Assembly: GCF_030232585.1 (NCBI RefSeq)
Contig: NZ_JASPJX010000004.1
Span: 1-32,028, forward strand
DNA: 32,028 nt
Direction of reading: 5' to 3'
Source of the DNA: Corynebacterium sp. MSK008
Lineage (GTDB): Bacteria > Actinomycetota > Actinomycetes > Mycobacteriales > Mycobacteriaceae
In this document: positions 22,452-31,800 of the stretch, one piece after another
Position numbering within the stretch: the first letter of the stretch is position 1
How the letters are laid out: each line of letters starts with the position of its first letter
The notes under the pieces: model-generated
What the model was told of the DNA's origin: nothing
Databases searched by the model: none
What the model saw: the letters and a program-made list of their open reading frames with translations, nothing else
Program-made: the position numbers and the translations under genes

Positions 22452-23960
22452 TTAGGCTTCTGCACCTTTCTGGATGCGTCGGACAAGGTCGGCGTTGTGG
22501 TTGCCCTCCGGCAGACCCAGCGGGTAATCACCGGTGAAACAGGCCGCGCAGAGGTTTTCCTTGGGCTGGTTCGAGGCGGCGATCATGTCGTCGATGGGCA
22601 CGAATGCCAGCGAATCCGCCCCGACCATCGTACGGATGGACTCGGCGATCGCCTCGTCCGAATCGGTGCGGCCGTGGTTGGCGATCAGCTCGCCGGGACT
22701 GGCGAAGTCGATGCCGTAGAAGCACGGCCACTTCACCGGCGGCGAGGCAATGCGCACGTGCACCTCCGCCGCTCCCGCCTCCCGCAGCATGCGGATCAGC
22801 TTGCGCTGCGTGTTGCCGCGCACGATGGAATCGTCCACTACCACAAGTTTCTTGCCCTCGATGACCTCGCGCACCGGGTTGAGCTTCAGGCGCAGGCCCA
22901 GCTGGCGCAGGGTGTCGGAGGGCTGGATGAACGTGCGGCCCACGTAGGCGTTTTTCATCATGCCCTGCTTGAACGGGATGCCGGACGCCTCGGCGTAGCC
23001 GATGGCGGCTGGCGTGCCGGACTCCGGCACGGGCATAACCAGGTCCGCCTCCACCGGGCTCACCTTGGACAGCCGGCGGCCGATTTCGATGCGTGAGGCG
23101 TTAACGGTCTGGCCATCGATGACGGAGTCGGGTCGTGCCACGTAGACGTACTCGAACACGCAGTGCGCCTTCGGGGTCTCGGCGAAGCGCTCGGAGTGCA
23201 CGCCGGACTCGTCGATGGCGACCATCTCGCCCGGCTCGATGTCGCGCACGAACGACGCGCCGACGATGTCTAGGGCGCAGGTCTCGGAGGCGACCACCCA
23301 GCCGCCGTCGAGGCGGCCCAGCGACAGCGGGCGAACACCGTGCGGGTCGCGCGCGGCATACAGGGTGCGCCCGTCGGTGACCATGAAGCAGAAGGCGCCT
23401 TTGACGCGGGGCAGGAGTTCCCGTGCGGCGTCGAGAAGCGTCCTGTCCTCGGTGACCAGATCGGCCAGCAGCGCGGAGACCACCGCAGTATCCGACGACG
23501 AGCCCTGGCCCTTCACCCCGGCAGGAGAAATCAGCTTCTTCGCAATCGCCTCGTCCTGCAGCTCGAGGTAGTTGACCAGGTTACCGTTGTGCGCTAGCGC
23601 GATGTCCGTGCCGTTGGGCGAGGTGCGGAACATCGGCTGGACGTTCTCCCACGAGTTCCCCCCGGCCGTGGAGTAGCGGGTATGCCCGATCGCCACGTCG
23701 CCCTGCAGCGCCTCCAGCGCGGGTTCGTCGAAGACCTGGCTGACTAGACCGGTGTCCTTGAACACCACCAGCTTGTCCGCGTCTCCCACCGCGATGCCGG
23801 CGCCTTCCTGGCCGCGGTGCTGCAGTGCGAACAGACCGAAGTAGCTCAGCTTGGCCACGTCCTCGCCCGGCGCCCAGACGCCGAACACGCCGCACTCGTC
23901 GCGCGGGGCGTCGCTGTCGATATCGAAGTCCTGACTTGGTTTAGGGCTCTCCGTAAACAC
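22452..23960 (-). CDS. purF: Amidophosphoribosyltransferase (glutamine PRPP amidotransferase)
   Basis: First committed step of purine synthesis. 502 aa from GTG 23960. A short propeptide precedes the N-terminal nucleophile Cys23 (DECGVFGV), followed by the glutamine amidotransferase domain and a phosphoribosyltransferase domain with the PRPP loop VVDDSIVRGNT. Cysteines in SETCALD, WPCFYG and LCAAC match the 4Fe-4S ligands of the B. subtilis-type enzyme. The start at 23960 lies 7 nt after -10 TACAGT (23968-23973); an in-frame GTG at 23984 would lie upstream of that promoter. Heads purF-purM. Confidence 0.95.
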   Translation of the reverse strand: MFTESPKPSQDFDIDSDAPRDECGVFGVWAPGEDVAKLSYFGLFALQHRGQEGAGIAVGDADKLVVFKDTGLVSQVFDEPALEALQGDVAIGHTRYSTAGGNSWENVQPMFRTSPNGTDIALAHNGNLVNYLELQDEAIAKKLISPAGVKGQGSSSDTAVVSALLADLVTEDRTLLDAARELLPRVKGAFCFMVTDGRTLYAARDPHGVRPLSLGRLDGGWVVASETCALDIVGASFVRDIEPGEMVAIDESGVHSERFAETPKAHCVFEYVYVARPDSVIDGQTVNASRIEIGRRLSKVSPVEADLVMPVPESGTPAAIGYAEASGIPFKQGMMKNAYVGRTFIQPSDTLRQLGLRLKLNPVREVIEGKKLVVVDDSIVRGNTQRKLIRMLREAGAAEVHVRIASPPVKWPCFYGIDFASPGELIANHGRTDSDEAIAESIRTMVGADSLAFVPIDDMIAASNQPKENLCAACFTGDYPLGLPEGNHNADLVRRIQKGAEA

Positions 23961-23967
23961 GCCCCTC

Positions 23968-23973
23968 ACTGTA
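23968..23973 (-). promoter_or_regulatory. purF -10 (leaderless start)
   Basis: TACAGT on the minus strand, 7 nt before GTG 23960, inside the reading frame that would come from the alternative GTG at 23984. Confidence 0.45.
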
Positions 23974-23984
23974 TCCGAGTCCAC

Positions 23985-24365
23985 TCAGCGCAGCGCAATC
24001 ACGGGAAGACCGGCAGCAATCTCGGCGGCGCGGGATCCGGAGGCGTCGATAGTCCCCCGCTCAAGCTCCTCGGCGAAACTGGCCAGCCCGGTAGCCAGCC
24101 GCAGCCAGGTCTCAGGCTTCATCTCCACCACGTTCGGCGGGGTGCCGCGCGTGTGTCGCGGGCCCTCGACGCACTGCACCGCCACAAACGGCGGCACGCG
24201 CAGCTCCACCGAATGCCCCGGGAGTTCCTCGGCGAGGGTGCGCGCGGTGCGTCGGCAAGCATTTGCAAGCTCGCTTCTCGACGGCTCCGCTGCCCCACCC
24301 TCCAACCACCCAGCCACCTGCTGGATCGCCTCACGTGTCAGCGCCGGGTCTTGTTTCTGCACCAT
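23985..24365 (-). CDS. SCP-like (sterol carrier family) protein
   Basis: 126-aa cytosolic protein resembling the bacterial SCP-ortholog family found next to purF in mycobacteria (Rv0807 type). The core runs from VELRVPPFVAVQCVEGPRHTRG through NVVEMKPETWLRLATGLASFAEE. It probably binds a hydrophobic ligand; the role is unknown. The ATG at 24365 (MVQKQDPALT) is supported by -10 candidates TAATAT or TATGGT in the 24-bp gap to the divergent thioesterase. Just upstream of purF on the same strand. Confidence 0.78.
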   Translation of the reverse strand: MVQKQDPALTREAIQQVAGWLEGGAAEPSRSELANACRRTARTLAEELPGHSVELRVPPFVAVQCVEGPRHTRGTPPNVVEMKPETWLRLATGLASFAEELERGTIDASGSRAAEIAAGLPVIALR

Positions 24366-24370
24366 GACAC

Positions 24371-24383
24371 ACCATATTAAGGT
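24371..24383. promoter_or_regulatory. Overlapping divergent -10 elements
   Basis: Plus strand: TAAGGT (24378-24383) ends 6 nt before the thioesterase ATG at 24390. Minus strand: TAATAT (24374-24379) or TATGGT (24371-24376) for the SCP-like gene. Intergenic gap 24 bp. Confidence 0.5.
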
Positions 24384-24389
24384 GGCCCC

Positions 24390-25397
24390 ATGCCAAATAC
24401 TCGCGTCGCCGCCGAGCGCTCCCCGTCCGTGACCCTGCGATTCATGGCCTCGCCTACCGACGTGCTGCACCACGGCGCCCAAGGTGTCTCCGGCGGCCGC
24501 GTGCTGGAGTGGATCGACAAGGCAGCGTACGCCTGCGCCGCGCAATGGTCCGCCACCTACTGCGTCACCGCCTACGTGGGCCACATCCACTTCACCCGGC
24601 CGATTCCATCCGGCCACATCGTGGAGGTGCGCTCCCGCATCGCCATGACCGGGCGGTCATCCATGCACATTGTCAACGAGGTGCTCTCCGCCGACCCGCG
24701 CGAAGGTATCTTCACCCGCGCCTGCGACTGCCTGGTCGTGTTTGTGGCCAAGGACCCGGACACCGGCAAGTCCATGGCGGTGCCCACCTTCGTGCCCACC
24801 GACGACGAAGAACGCCGCGTCGCCGAAGCCGCCGAGTCCCGCATCGGTCTGCGCAAGGCGATTGAGGAGGAGATGGAGGCGCAAACCTACACCGACGACT
24901 CCACCGCGCCGCGCATCGTGCACCGCTTCATGGCTAAGCCCACCGACGTGAACTGGGGCGGCAACGTCCACGGCGGCACCGCCATGGAGTGGATCGACGA
25001 GGCCGGCTTGGCCTGCACCATGGAGTGGTCCGGGGAGCGCACCGTGGCGGTCTACGCCGGCGGCATCCGCTTCTACCACCCCGTGCACATCGGCGATCTG
25101 ATCGAGGTGGACGCGCGCATCACCCGCACCGACTCGCGCTCCATCCACACCTCGGTGCACCTGCGCGCCGGCGACCCCCGCGGCGGGCGCGAGAACTTGA
25201 AAGACGCCATCCACGCCACATTCACCTACATCGGCATCGACATCGACGGCAACCCCCTGCCGGCCCGCAAGTTCACCCCGGTCACCGAGGAGGACCAGCG
25301 CCTGTGGGAGCACACCCAGACGCTCAAGGACCTGCGCGGGCAGTACGAGCCGGTGCCGCTGGTCAAGCCGCTGCCGCCGGTGCAGCGCACGTCCTAA
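24390..25397 (+). CDS. Double-hotdog acyl-CoA thioesterase
   Basis: 335 aa with two tandem hotdog domains (about 12-150 and 180-315). Each opens alike: VTLRFMASPTDVLHHG...GGRVLEWIDKAAY and HRFMAKPTDVNWGG..HGGTAMEWIDEAGL. This is the BACH-like acyl-CoA hydrolase layout. The second domain keeps N-x-x-G-x-x-HGG (NWGGNVHGG) while the first reads LHHGAQGVSGG, so the domains may have divided roles. Releases fatty acid and CoA; acyl-chain preference unknown. Divergent from the SCP-like gene, another lipid-type protein. Confidence 0.88.
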   Translation: MPNTRVAAERSPSVTLRFMASPTDVLHHGAQGVSGGRVLEWIDKAAYACAAQWSATYCVTAYVGHIHFTRPIPSGHIVEVRSRIAMTGRSSMHIVNEVLSADPREGIFTRACDCLVVFVAKDPDTGKSMAVPTFVPTDDEERRVAEAAESRIGLRKAIEEEMEAQTYTDDSTAPRIVHRFMAKPTDVNWGGNVHGGTAMEWIDEAGLACTMEWSGERTVAVYAGGIRFYHPVHIGDLIEVDARITRTDSRSIHTSVHLRAGDPRGGRENLKDAIHATFTYIGIDIDGNPLPARKFTPVTEEDQRLWEHTQTLKDLRGQYEPVPLVKPLPPVQRTS

Positions 25398-25416
25398 GTT
25401 TTTCGCCCCCGTATGT

Positions 25417-25460
25417 GCGTTTGGGGAATGTGGCAAATAGTTGCCACATTCCCCAAACGC
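25417..25460. terminator. 20-bp perfect hairpin between thioesterase and purL
   Basis: The arms 25417-25436 and 25441-25460 are perfectly complementary with a 4-nt ATAG loop. It lies between convergent genes, so it probably terminates both, though neither side has a clear U-tract. The unusual perfection may mean it is a dispersed repeat. Confidence 0.65.
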
Positions 25461-25473
25461 TGTGTTGGTCCCG

Positions 25474-27750
25474 CTAGACCGCCGCGTTCGGCGCCGTTGC
25501 GGCCGCGAAGTGCGACGGCATCGTCGCCGCCCACGCGCCGGCGAGCTCCGCGACCTGGATCTCCTGGCCGGCCACGCGCAGCACACCGTCGTTAGTGGTC
25601 TCGCCCAGCACGGCGACCGGGATGCCCGCCGAGGTCGCGCGGTCCACAGCCGCCTCTGCGCGGTCGCTGGTCACCGCGACCAGGACGCGGGAGGCGGACT
25701 CGGAGAACAGCGCGGTGAACGCGTCTTCGTGCACGCCCTCCAGGTTCAGCTCCGCGCCTTTGTCGGAGCCGAGCAGCAGCTCGAACACCGCCTGGGACAG
25801 GCCGCCTTCGGACAGGTCGTGGGCGGCTGCGATGCCCGAGGCGTTGCCGGCGAAGAACTCCGCCAGGCGCGCCTCGTTGGCCAGGTCCACCTGCGGCGGC
25901 AGGCCGGCCAGGCCCGCGCCGGAGATGTCCTGCCACACGGAGCCGCCGAACTCGTCCTTGGTCTCGCCCAGCAGGATCAGGGTGTACTGCTCGTCTGCGG
26001 ACGGCAGCGCGTGAGGGATGGCCTTCTCCACGTCCTCCATCACGCCCAGCACGCCGACAACGGGGGTGGGCAGGATCGGCGTCTCGCCGGTCTGGTTGTA
26101 GAAGGACACATTGCCGCCGGAGACTGGGATGGCGAGTTCGGCGGAGCCGTCGGCAAGCCCGTGCACTGCCTCGCGGAACTGCCACATCACATCCGGGTTC
26201 TCCGGGGAGCCGAAGTTCAGACAGTTGGTCACTGCGACCGGGGTGGCGCCGGTGACGGCGACGTTGCGGTACGCTTCCGCGAGCGCCAGGCGCGCGCCCA
26301 TGTTCGGGTCGAGGTAGGTGTAGCGGCCCGACGCGTCAGCGGAGACGGCCACGCCGCGGTTGGTTTCCTCGTTGATGCGCAGCACGCCGGAGTTGGCGTA
26401 CTTGGCCTGCACGGTGTTGCCGCGCACGTAGCGGTCGTACTGCTCGGTGATGAAGTCGCGGGAGCACAGCGCGGGGGAAGCGACCATCTTCAGCCATGCG
26501 TCCTTGATGTCGCTTTGCTTCTCGACGTCGCTTTCGGCCTGCACACCATCCTGCCAATCCGGGCGCGCGTAGGGCCGCTCGTAGACCGGGCCTTCGTCGA
26601 TAGTTGACGGCGGGGCGTCCACCACGAGCTCGCCGTTGTGGAACACCTGCAGGCGGTCCTCGTCCGAGGTGACCTCGCCGATGACGGACGCGAGCACGTC
26701 CCACTTGGCGCAGATCTCCATGAACTTCTCCACGTCCTCCGGCGCAACGACCGCGCACATGCGCTCCTGCGACTCGGAGGCGAGGATTTCCGCGGCGGAC
26801 ATGTTCTCCGCGCGCAGCGGGACGTTGTCCAGGTTGACGGTCATGCCGCCGTCGCCGGACGCCGCGAGCTCGGAGGTGGCGCAGGACAGGCCGCCGCCAC
26901 CGAGGTCCTGGATGCCCTCGACCACGCCGGCGGCGTAGAGCTCGAGGCAGCACTCGATGAGGACCTTCTCCGCGAACGGGTCGCCCACCTGCACGGCCGG
27001 CAGTTTGCGTTCCTCGCCTTCCTCGAAGGTGGCGGAGCCCAGCACGGACACGCCGCCGATGCCGTCGAGGCCGGTGCGGGAGCCGAAAAGGATGACCTTG
27101 TTGCCGGTGCCGGAGGCGAACGCCAAGTGGAGGTCCTCCACCTTCAGCGTGCCCACGCACAGCGCGTTGACCAGCGGGTTGCCGGCGTATGCGGGGTCGA
27201 AGACGGTCTCGCCTCCGATGTTGGGCAGGCCCAGGCAGTTGCCGTAGCCGCCGATGCCGTGGACCACGCCCGGCAGGACGCGCTTGGTGTCGTCGGCGTC
27301 GATGGCGCCGAAGCGCAGCTGGTCCATCACTGCGATCGGGCGCGCGCCCATGGCCATGATGTCGCGGACGATGCCGCCGACGCCGGTCGCCGCGCCCTGG
27401 TACGGCTCGACGAAGGAGGGGTGGTTGTGGCTTTCCACGCGGAAGGTCACCGCGTCGCCGCCGCCGATGTCCACCACGCCGGCGTTCTCGCCGATGCCGG
27501 CGAGGATCTTCGACGCCATCTCCTCGGTCATGGTCTGGCCGAAGTAGCGCAGGTGCGTCTTGGAAGACTTGTAGGAGCAGTGCTCGGACCACATCACGGA
27601 GTACAGCGTCAGCTCCGCGTCGGTAGGCCTGCGGCCCAAAATCGCCTTGATCTTGGCGTACTCGTCGTCCTTCAGCCCCAGCTCGGCGTACGGCTGCTCG
27701 AGCTCCGGGGTGTCGAAGGCGTTGTCGACGGTGTCGTTTTGCACGGTCAT
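25474..27750 (-). CDS. purL: Phosphoribosylformylglycinamidine synthase subunit PurL
   Basis: 758 aa, the small PurL that works with PurS and PurQ to make FGAM from FGAR, ATP and glutamine. [14 protein letters not shown] (51-64, His57) is the conserved active-site segment; [29 protein letters not shown] and, in the second half, [13 protein letters not shown] follow. The start is ATG 27750 ([10 protein letters not shown]); an open frame to 27807 overlaps purQ and is not used. 7 nt separate it from purQ. Last gene of purSQL. Confidence 0.97.
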   Translation of the reverse strand: MTVQNDTVDNAFDTPELEQPYAELGLKDDEYAKIKAILGRRPTDAELTLYSVMWSEHCSYKSSKTHLRYFGQTMTEEMASKILAGIGENAGVVDIGGGDAVTFRVESHNHPSFVEPYQGAATGVGGIVRDIMAMGARPIAVMDQLRFGAIDADDTKRVLPGVVHGIGGYGNCLGLPNIGGETVFDPAYAGNPLVNALCVGTLKVEDLHLAFASGTGNKVILFGSRTGLDGIGGVSVLGSATFEEGEERKLPAVQVGDPFAEKVLIECCLELYAAGVVEGIQDLGGGGLSCATSELAASGDGGMTVNLDNVPLRAENMSAAEILASESQERMCAVVAPEDVEKFMEICAKWDVLASVIGEVTSDEDRLQVFHNGELVVDAPPSTIDEGPVYERPYARPDWQDGVQAESDVEKQSDIKDAWLKMVASPALCSRDFITEQYDRYVRGNTVQAKYANSGVLRINEETNRGVAVSADASGRYTYLDPNMGARLALAEAYRNVAVTGATPVAVTNCLNFGSPENPDVMWQFREAVHGLADGSAELAIPVSGGNVSFYNQTGETPILPTPVVGVLGVMEDVEKAIPHALPSADEQYTLILLGETKDEFGGSVWQDISGAGLAGLPPQVDLANEARLAEFFAGNASGIAAAHDLSEGGLSQAVFELLLGSDKGAELNLEGVHEDAFTALFSESASRVLVAVTSDRAEAAVDRATSAGIPVAVLGETTNDGVLRVAGQEIQVAELAGAWAATMPSHFAAATAPNAAV

Positions 27751-27757
27751 TTCGGGT

Positions 27758-28432
27758 CTACGCTCCGATCTTCGAAATCGCGTCGATGGCGGAAGTGAAC
27801 AGGCCAAGACCGTCCGTGGACGGGCCGGTCAGCGTCTCAATGGCGTGCTCCGGGTGCGGCATGAGGCCGACCACGCGGCCGGTCTCGTTGGTCACGCCAG
27901 CGATGCCGTTGATGGAGCCGTTGAAGTTGTCCGTGTAGCGGAACACCACACGGCCTTCCTTCTCCAGCGCCTCAATGGTCTCCGGAGCAGCCTGGAAACG
28001 GCCCTCGCCGTGCTTGGCGGGCACGTAGATGCGCTCGCCCAGCTGGCTGGTCCACGCGGTGTCGGTGTTTTCCACCTCGAGGTAGGTGTCCACGCAGTGG
28101 AAGTTCAGGCCCTGGTTGCGGGTCAGCGCGCCCGGCAGCAGGCCAGTCTCGGTGAGAATCTGGAAGCCGTTGCAGATGCCGAGCACTGGCATGCCCTTCT
28201 TCGCAGCCTCAACGACGGCGCCCATCATCGGCGCCTGCGCGGCGATCGCGCCGGAGCGCAGGTAATCACCGTAGGAAAAGCCACCCGGGACGACTACCGC
28301 GTCCACGCCGGTGAGGTCATTGTCCGCGTGCCACAGCTGGCGCGGCTCGGCACCGGCGAGACGGACGGCGCGCAGCGCGTCGACGTCGTCAAGCGTGCCC
28401 GGAAAAGTAATGACTCCGATAGTTGCGCTCAT
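27758..28432 (-). CDS. purQ: Phosphoribosylformylglycinamidine synthase subunit PurQ
   Basis: 224-aa class I glutamine amidotransferase subunit that supplies ammonia to PurL. Nucleophile Cys87 in GICNGFQ; His193 and Glu195 in MPHPEHA complete the triad; the oxyanion strand is [13 protein letters not shown]. Overlaps the purS stop by 4 nt (ATGA), typical of coupled translation. Confidence 0.97.
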   Translation of the reverse strand: MSATIGVITFPGTLDDVDALRAVRLAGAEPRQLWHADNDLTGVDAVVVPGGFSYGDYLRSGAIAAQAPMMGAVVEAAKKGMPVLGICNGFQILTETGLLPGALTRNQGLNFHCVDTYLEVENTDTAWTSQLGERIYVPAKHGEGRFQAAPETIEALEKEGRVVFRYTDNFNGSINGIAGVTNETGRVVGLMPHPEHAIETLTGPSTDGLGLFTSAIDAISKIGA

Positions 28433-28659
28433 CGCACAACCTCGAAGTCCTCGATAACGGTGTTAGTCAGCAGCGTTTCAGCCATGCGCTGCAGCTCGGC
28501 GTCGGAGACCGAATCATCCACCTCAATTTCAAAGCGCTTGCCCTGGCGGACGTCGGTCACCCCCTCGACTCCGATTCGGCCCAGTGCGCGGAGCACCGCC
28601 TGACCCTGCGGGTCAAGAATTTCGGCCTTGGGCATGACATTGACGACGACTCGTGCCAT
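28429..28659 (-). CDS. purS: Phosphoribosylformylglycinamidine synthase subunit PurS
   Basis: 76-aa subunit that bridges PurL and Pur[21 protein letters not shown] and [15 protein letters not shown] are typical of the family. AAGGA lies 5 nt before the ATG. First gene of purSQL; its promoter (TATACT, 28711-28716) gives a leader of about 45 nt. Confidence 0.96.
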   Translation of the reverse strand: MARVVVNVMPKAEILDPQGQAVLRALGRIGVEGVTDVRQGKRFEIEVDDSVSDAELQRMAETLLTNTVIEDFEVVR

Positions 28660-28710
28660 GAGAATCCTTCACGTTTCGGGAGGTTGATGGACCTTTGCGG
28701 TACGCGCGTC

Positions 28711-28716
28711 AGTATA
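28711..28716 (-). promoter_or_regulatory. purSQL -10
   Basis: TATACT on the minus strand. An inverted repeat GTTTCGGG (28673-28680) / CCCGAAAC (28735-28742) flanks it and might be an operator. Confidence 0.4.
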
Positions 28717-28761
28717 TCGGACGCCCCGACACGGCCCGAAACCCTTGATGACCGGCCAAAA

Positions 28762-28788
28762 GTGAACGAACGGTGAATTCTTGGCGAA
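28762..28788 (+). promoter_or_regulatory. Pho-box-like triple repeat upstream of the nuclease
   Basis: GTGAA (28762), GTGAA (28773) and GCGAA (28784) follow an 11-bp period. The first two repeats and their spacer resemble the element before pstS (AAGTGAA-N5-GGTGAA-N-TC in both). It lies about 40 nt upstream of the putative -10 (TAATTT, 28827-28832), a suitable position for an activator. Confidence 0.6.
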
Positions 28789-28876
28789 TTGCGCCTTCTC
28801 GGCAGGCGAAGTCTCTCAAACAGGGTTAATTTATCGAAGCTTCAGTAATCCTTTCGTTCTTTCAAAGAGGTTTCTC

Positions 28877-31800
28877 ATGCTTAATTCCAACCGCAAGGTG
28901 TTGAGCACGTCCTTCATCATCGCCCTGGCGGCCGGCACCGTCACCGTTGCCCCGAGCGCATACGCAGCTACGGACGGCTCCAACGTCGTCATCAACGAGG
29001 TCTACGGCGGTGGCGGCAATAAGGGCGCCGCCTACAACAAGGACTTCGTCGAGCTGTACAACCCGACCGACCAGCCGATCGACATCACGGGCTGGAAAAT
29101 CGAGCAACGCTCTGCAGGTGACGGGCTCGGCAGCACCTACACCTTGGAAGGCGTAGTTCCCGCCAAGAGCACGTTCCTGATCACGGGCCCCGAGGGCACC
29201 AACGGCGCAGCAATCGAGGGCGCTGACGCCGCCTATGGCACCCTCAATTTTGGAAACAAGGGCGCAATCGCAGTGCTTCTCGACGCCAACGGCAACCCGG
29301 TAGACCGCGTCGGCTGGGGCGGCGCGGTAGCCCCTGAAGGATCGTCCGCTGAGGCGACCGCGAACGGCACGTCGATCCAGCGTAAGACCGTCGGCGTGGA
29401 TACCGACAACAACGCGGACGATTTCATCGTCGCTGTGCCAACGCCGCAGGGCTCCGGCGCTACGCCTGAAGCCCCCACCGATCCCGACACCGAGAACCCC
29501 CAGCCCGAGCAGCCTCAGCCCGGTGAGATCACCCCGATCGCCAATATCCAGGGCACCGGTGCCACTTCCCCGTTTGAGGGCCAGACGGTGACCACCGAAG
29601 GCGTCGTCACGGCGGTGTACGACGAGGGTGGCAAGAACGGCTTCTTCCTTCAGACCGCTGGCACTGGTGACGGGGCAAAGAACCCGGGCGATGCCTCCGA
29701 CGGCATTTTCGTCTACATGGGCGGCAACCAGAACTTCCCGATGCGCGGCGATTCGCTCCGCGTCACCGGCCAAGTGTCGGAATACTACAACCAGACGCAG
29801 ATCACGGCGTCGACAATTGCGACGCTCGACGACGCACTCGAAGCTCCCAAGGCCATTGAAATTGAGACCCTCCCTTCCGGCGACGAGGCTCGCGAACCGT
29901 ACGAGGGCATGCTCGTGCGTGTCTCTGGCCCGTACACCGTGACCAACAACTACACGCTCAACAACACGGGCGACTTGGGGCTTGCGCCGGGAGAGCGTGC
30001 GCACCGCACACCGACCGACGTCGTCGCCCCGGGAGCTGCAGCGCAGGAACTCGACGCAAAACAGGATGCCGAGGTCGTTTACCTCGACGACGGCCGGACA
30101 CGCAACTACTTCCGCTCGGACAAGGAAACCCCGCTGCCGTACATCGTCACCTCCGACGGTGGCGTGAAGTCCATCCGCACAGGCGACCAGGTGGAGTTCC
30201 AGACCGATGTGGTGGTGGATTACTCCTTCGACCAGTGGCGCTTCCAGCCGTTGCAGCCGATCACCGGCAAGAATGCGGCGGCGGAGCTGCCCATCACTTG
30301 GGAAGATTCCCGCGTGGCTGCTTACGACGACGTCGAAAACGTCGCCGGCGACTACTCCATCGGCTTTTTCAATGTGTTGAACTACTTCTCATCCCTTGGT
30401 AAGGACCAGAACAAATGCGGTTACCACAAGAACAGGTTTGGTGACCCGGTTGCAGCTAACGGTTGCAAGGTTCGCGGCGCGTTCTCGCAGGAAGCATTCA
30501 ACGACCAGCAGGCGAAGATTGTTACGGCCATCAACAAGCTGGACACCGACGTTCTCGGCCTGTCTGAGATCGAGAACACCTACAGCGTGACCGGCGACGT
30601 CGCTAAGCGTGACGACGCCCTGCAGAACCTCGTCGATGCGCTGAACGCGAAGGAACCGGGCAAGTGGGACCTTGTGAAGTCCCCAGAGAATCTGGGCACC
30701 GACGAAGACGTGATCCGTGTCGGCTTCATCTACCAGCCCGCGAAGGTGAAGCCGGTCGGCGAATCCGTCATTTTTGATGACGCCGCATTCACCAAGACCG
30801 CACGCCAGCCTCTGGCCCAAGAGTTCGACACCGTCGGCAACGACGAGGACAAGAACTTCGTTGCTGTGGTCAACCACTTCAAGTCCAAGGGTTCTGTCGC
30901 ACAGGGCGACGCTGACACCGGCGACGGCCAGGGCAACAATCCGAACGTGCGCACCCGCCAGTCCGAAGCGCTGCTGAAGCACCTCAACCAGCAGAGCCAG
31001 TGGGCTGAGCTTCCGACATTCCTCGTCGGAGACTTCAACGCCTACACCAAGGAAGACGCGATCACCGCACTGGTAAACGGCGGTTTCAACCTCGTCGAGT
31101 CCGAGAAGGACTACGACCAGGCGTCATATCAGTTTGACGGCCAGCTGGGCAGCCTCGACCACGTTCTTGCCAACGCAGCAGCGATGGAGCTGGTCGAGGA
31201 CTCCGTCGTCTGGAACATCAACGGCGACGAATCGGTTGCGTTCGAATACTCGCGTCGCAACTACAACATTGCGGACGTGTTCGAGGACCTGACAAAGGAT
31301 GCCCGATACTACGGAGCCGATAACCCATTCCGTTCTTCCGACCACGACCCAGTCAAGGTTGGCTTCGGCACCAAGCTCGACGAGAAAGATGCCGACAAGT
31401 TCGCACCAGAGGCGAGCGAGGAAGTCACTGTCACCCAGGGCGATGAGCTGCCGGATGCAAAGGCCACTGTGAAGGACGCTGACCAGCTGCCTGCGGACAC
31501 GAAGTTCGAATGGACCAAGCCGGCGAACACTGACACTCTCGGCGACGGCCAGGAAGGCGAGATCACCGTCACCTACCCGGACGGTTCCGTCGACACGGTG
31601 AACGTCGTTGTGAACGTGAAGCCAAAGGCTGAAGAGGAAGAGCCGCAGCCGGAGGAAGAGCCCCGCTACATCGTCAAGGCAGAAGTTAATGACGATGGCG
31701 AGCTCATCGTCACCTACGACAACGGTGAGACCGAGAACCTCGGCAAGGTCAGGGGTGCCGACGGCAAGGATGGCGCTGACGGCAAGGATGGCGCTGACGG

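Noticed and set aside
21369..23096. 575-codon plus-strand frame opposite purM/purF
   Set aside because: Antisense to two clearly recognised enzymes; composition is that of a codon shadow.
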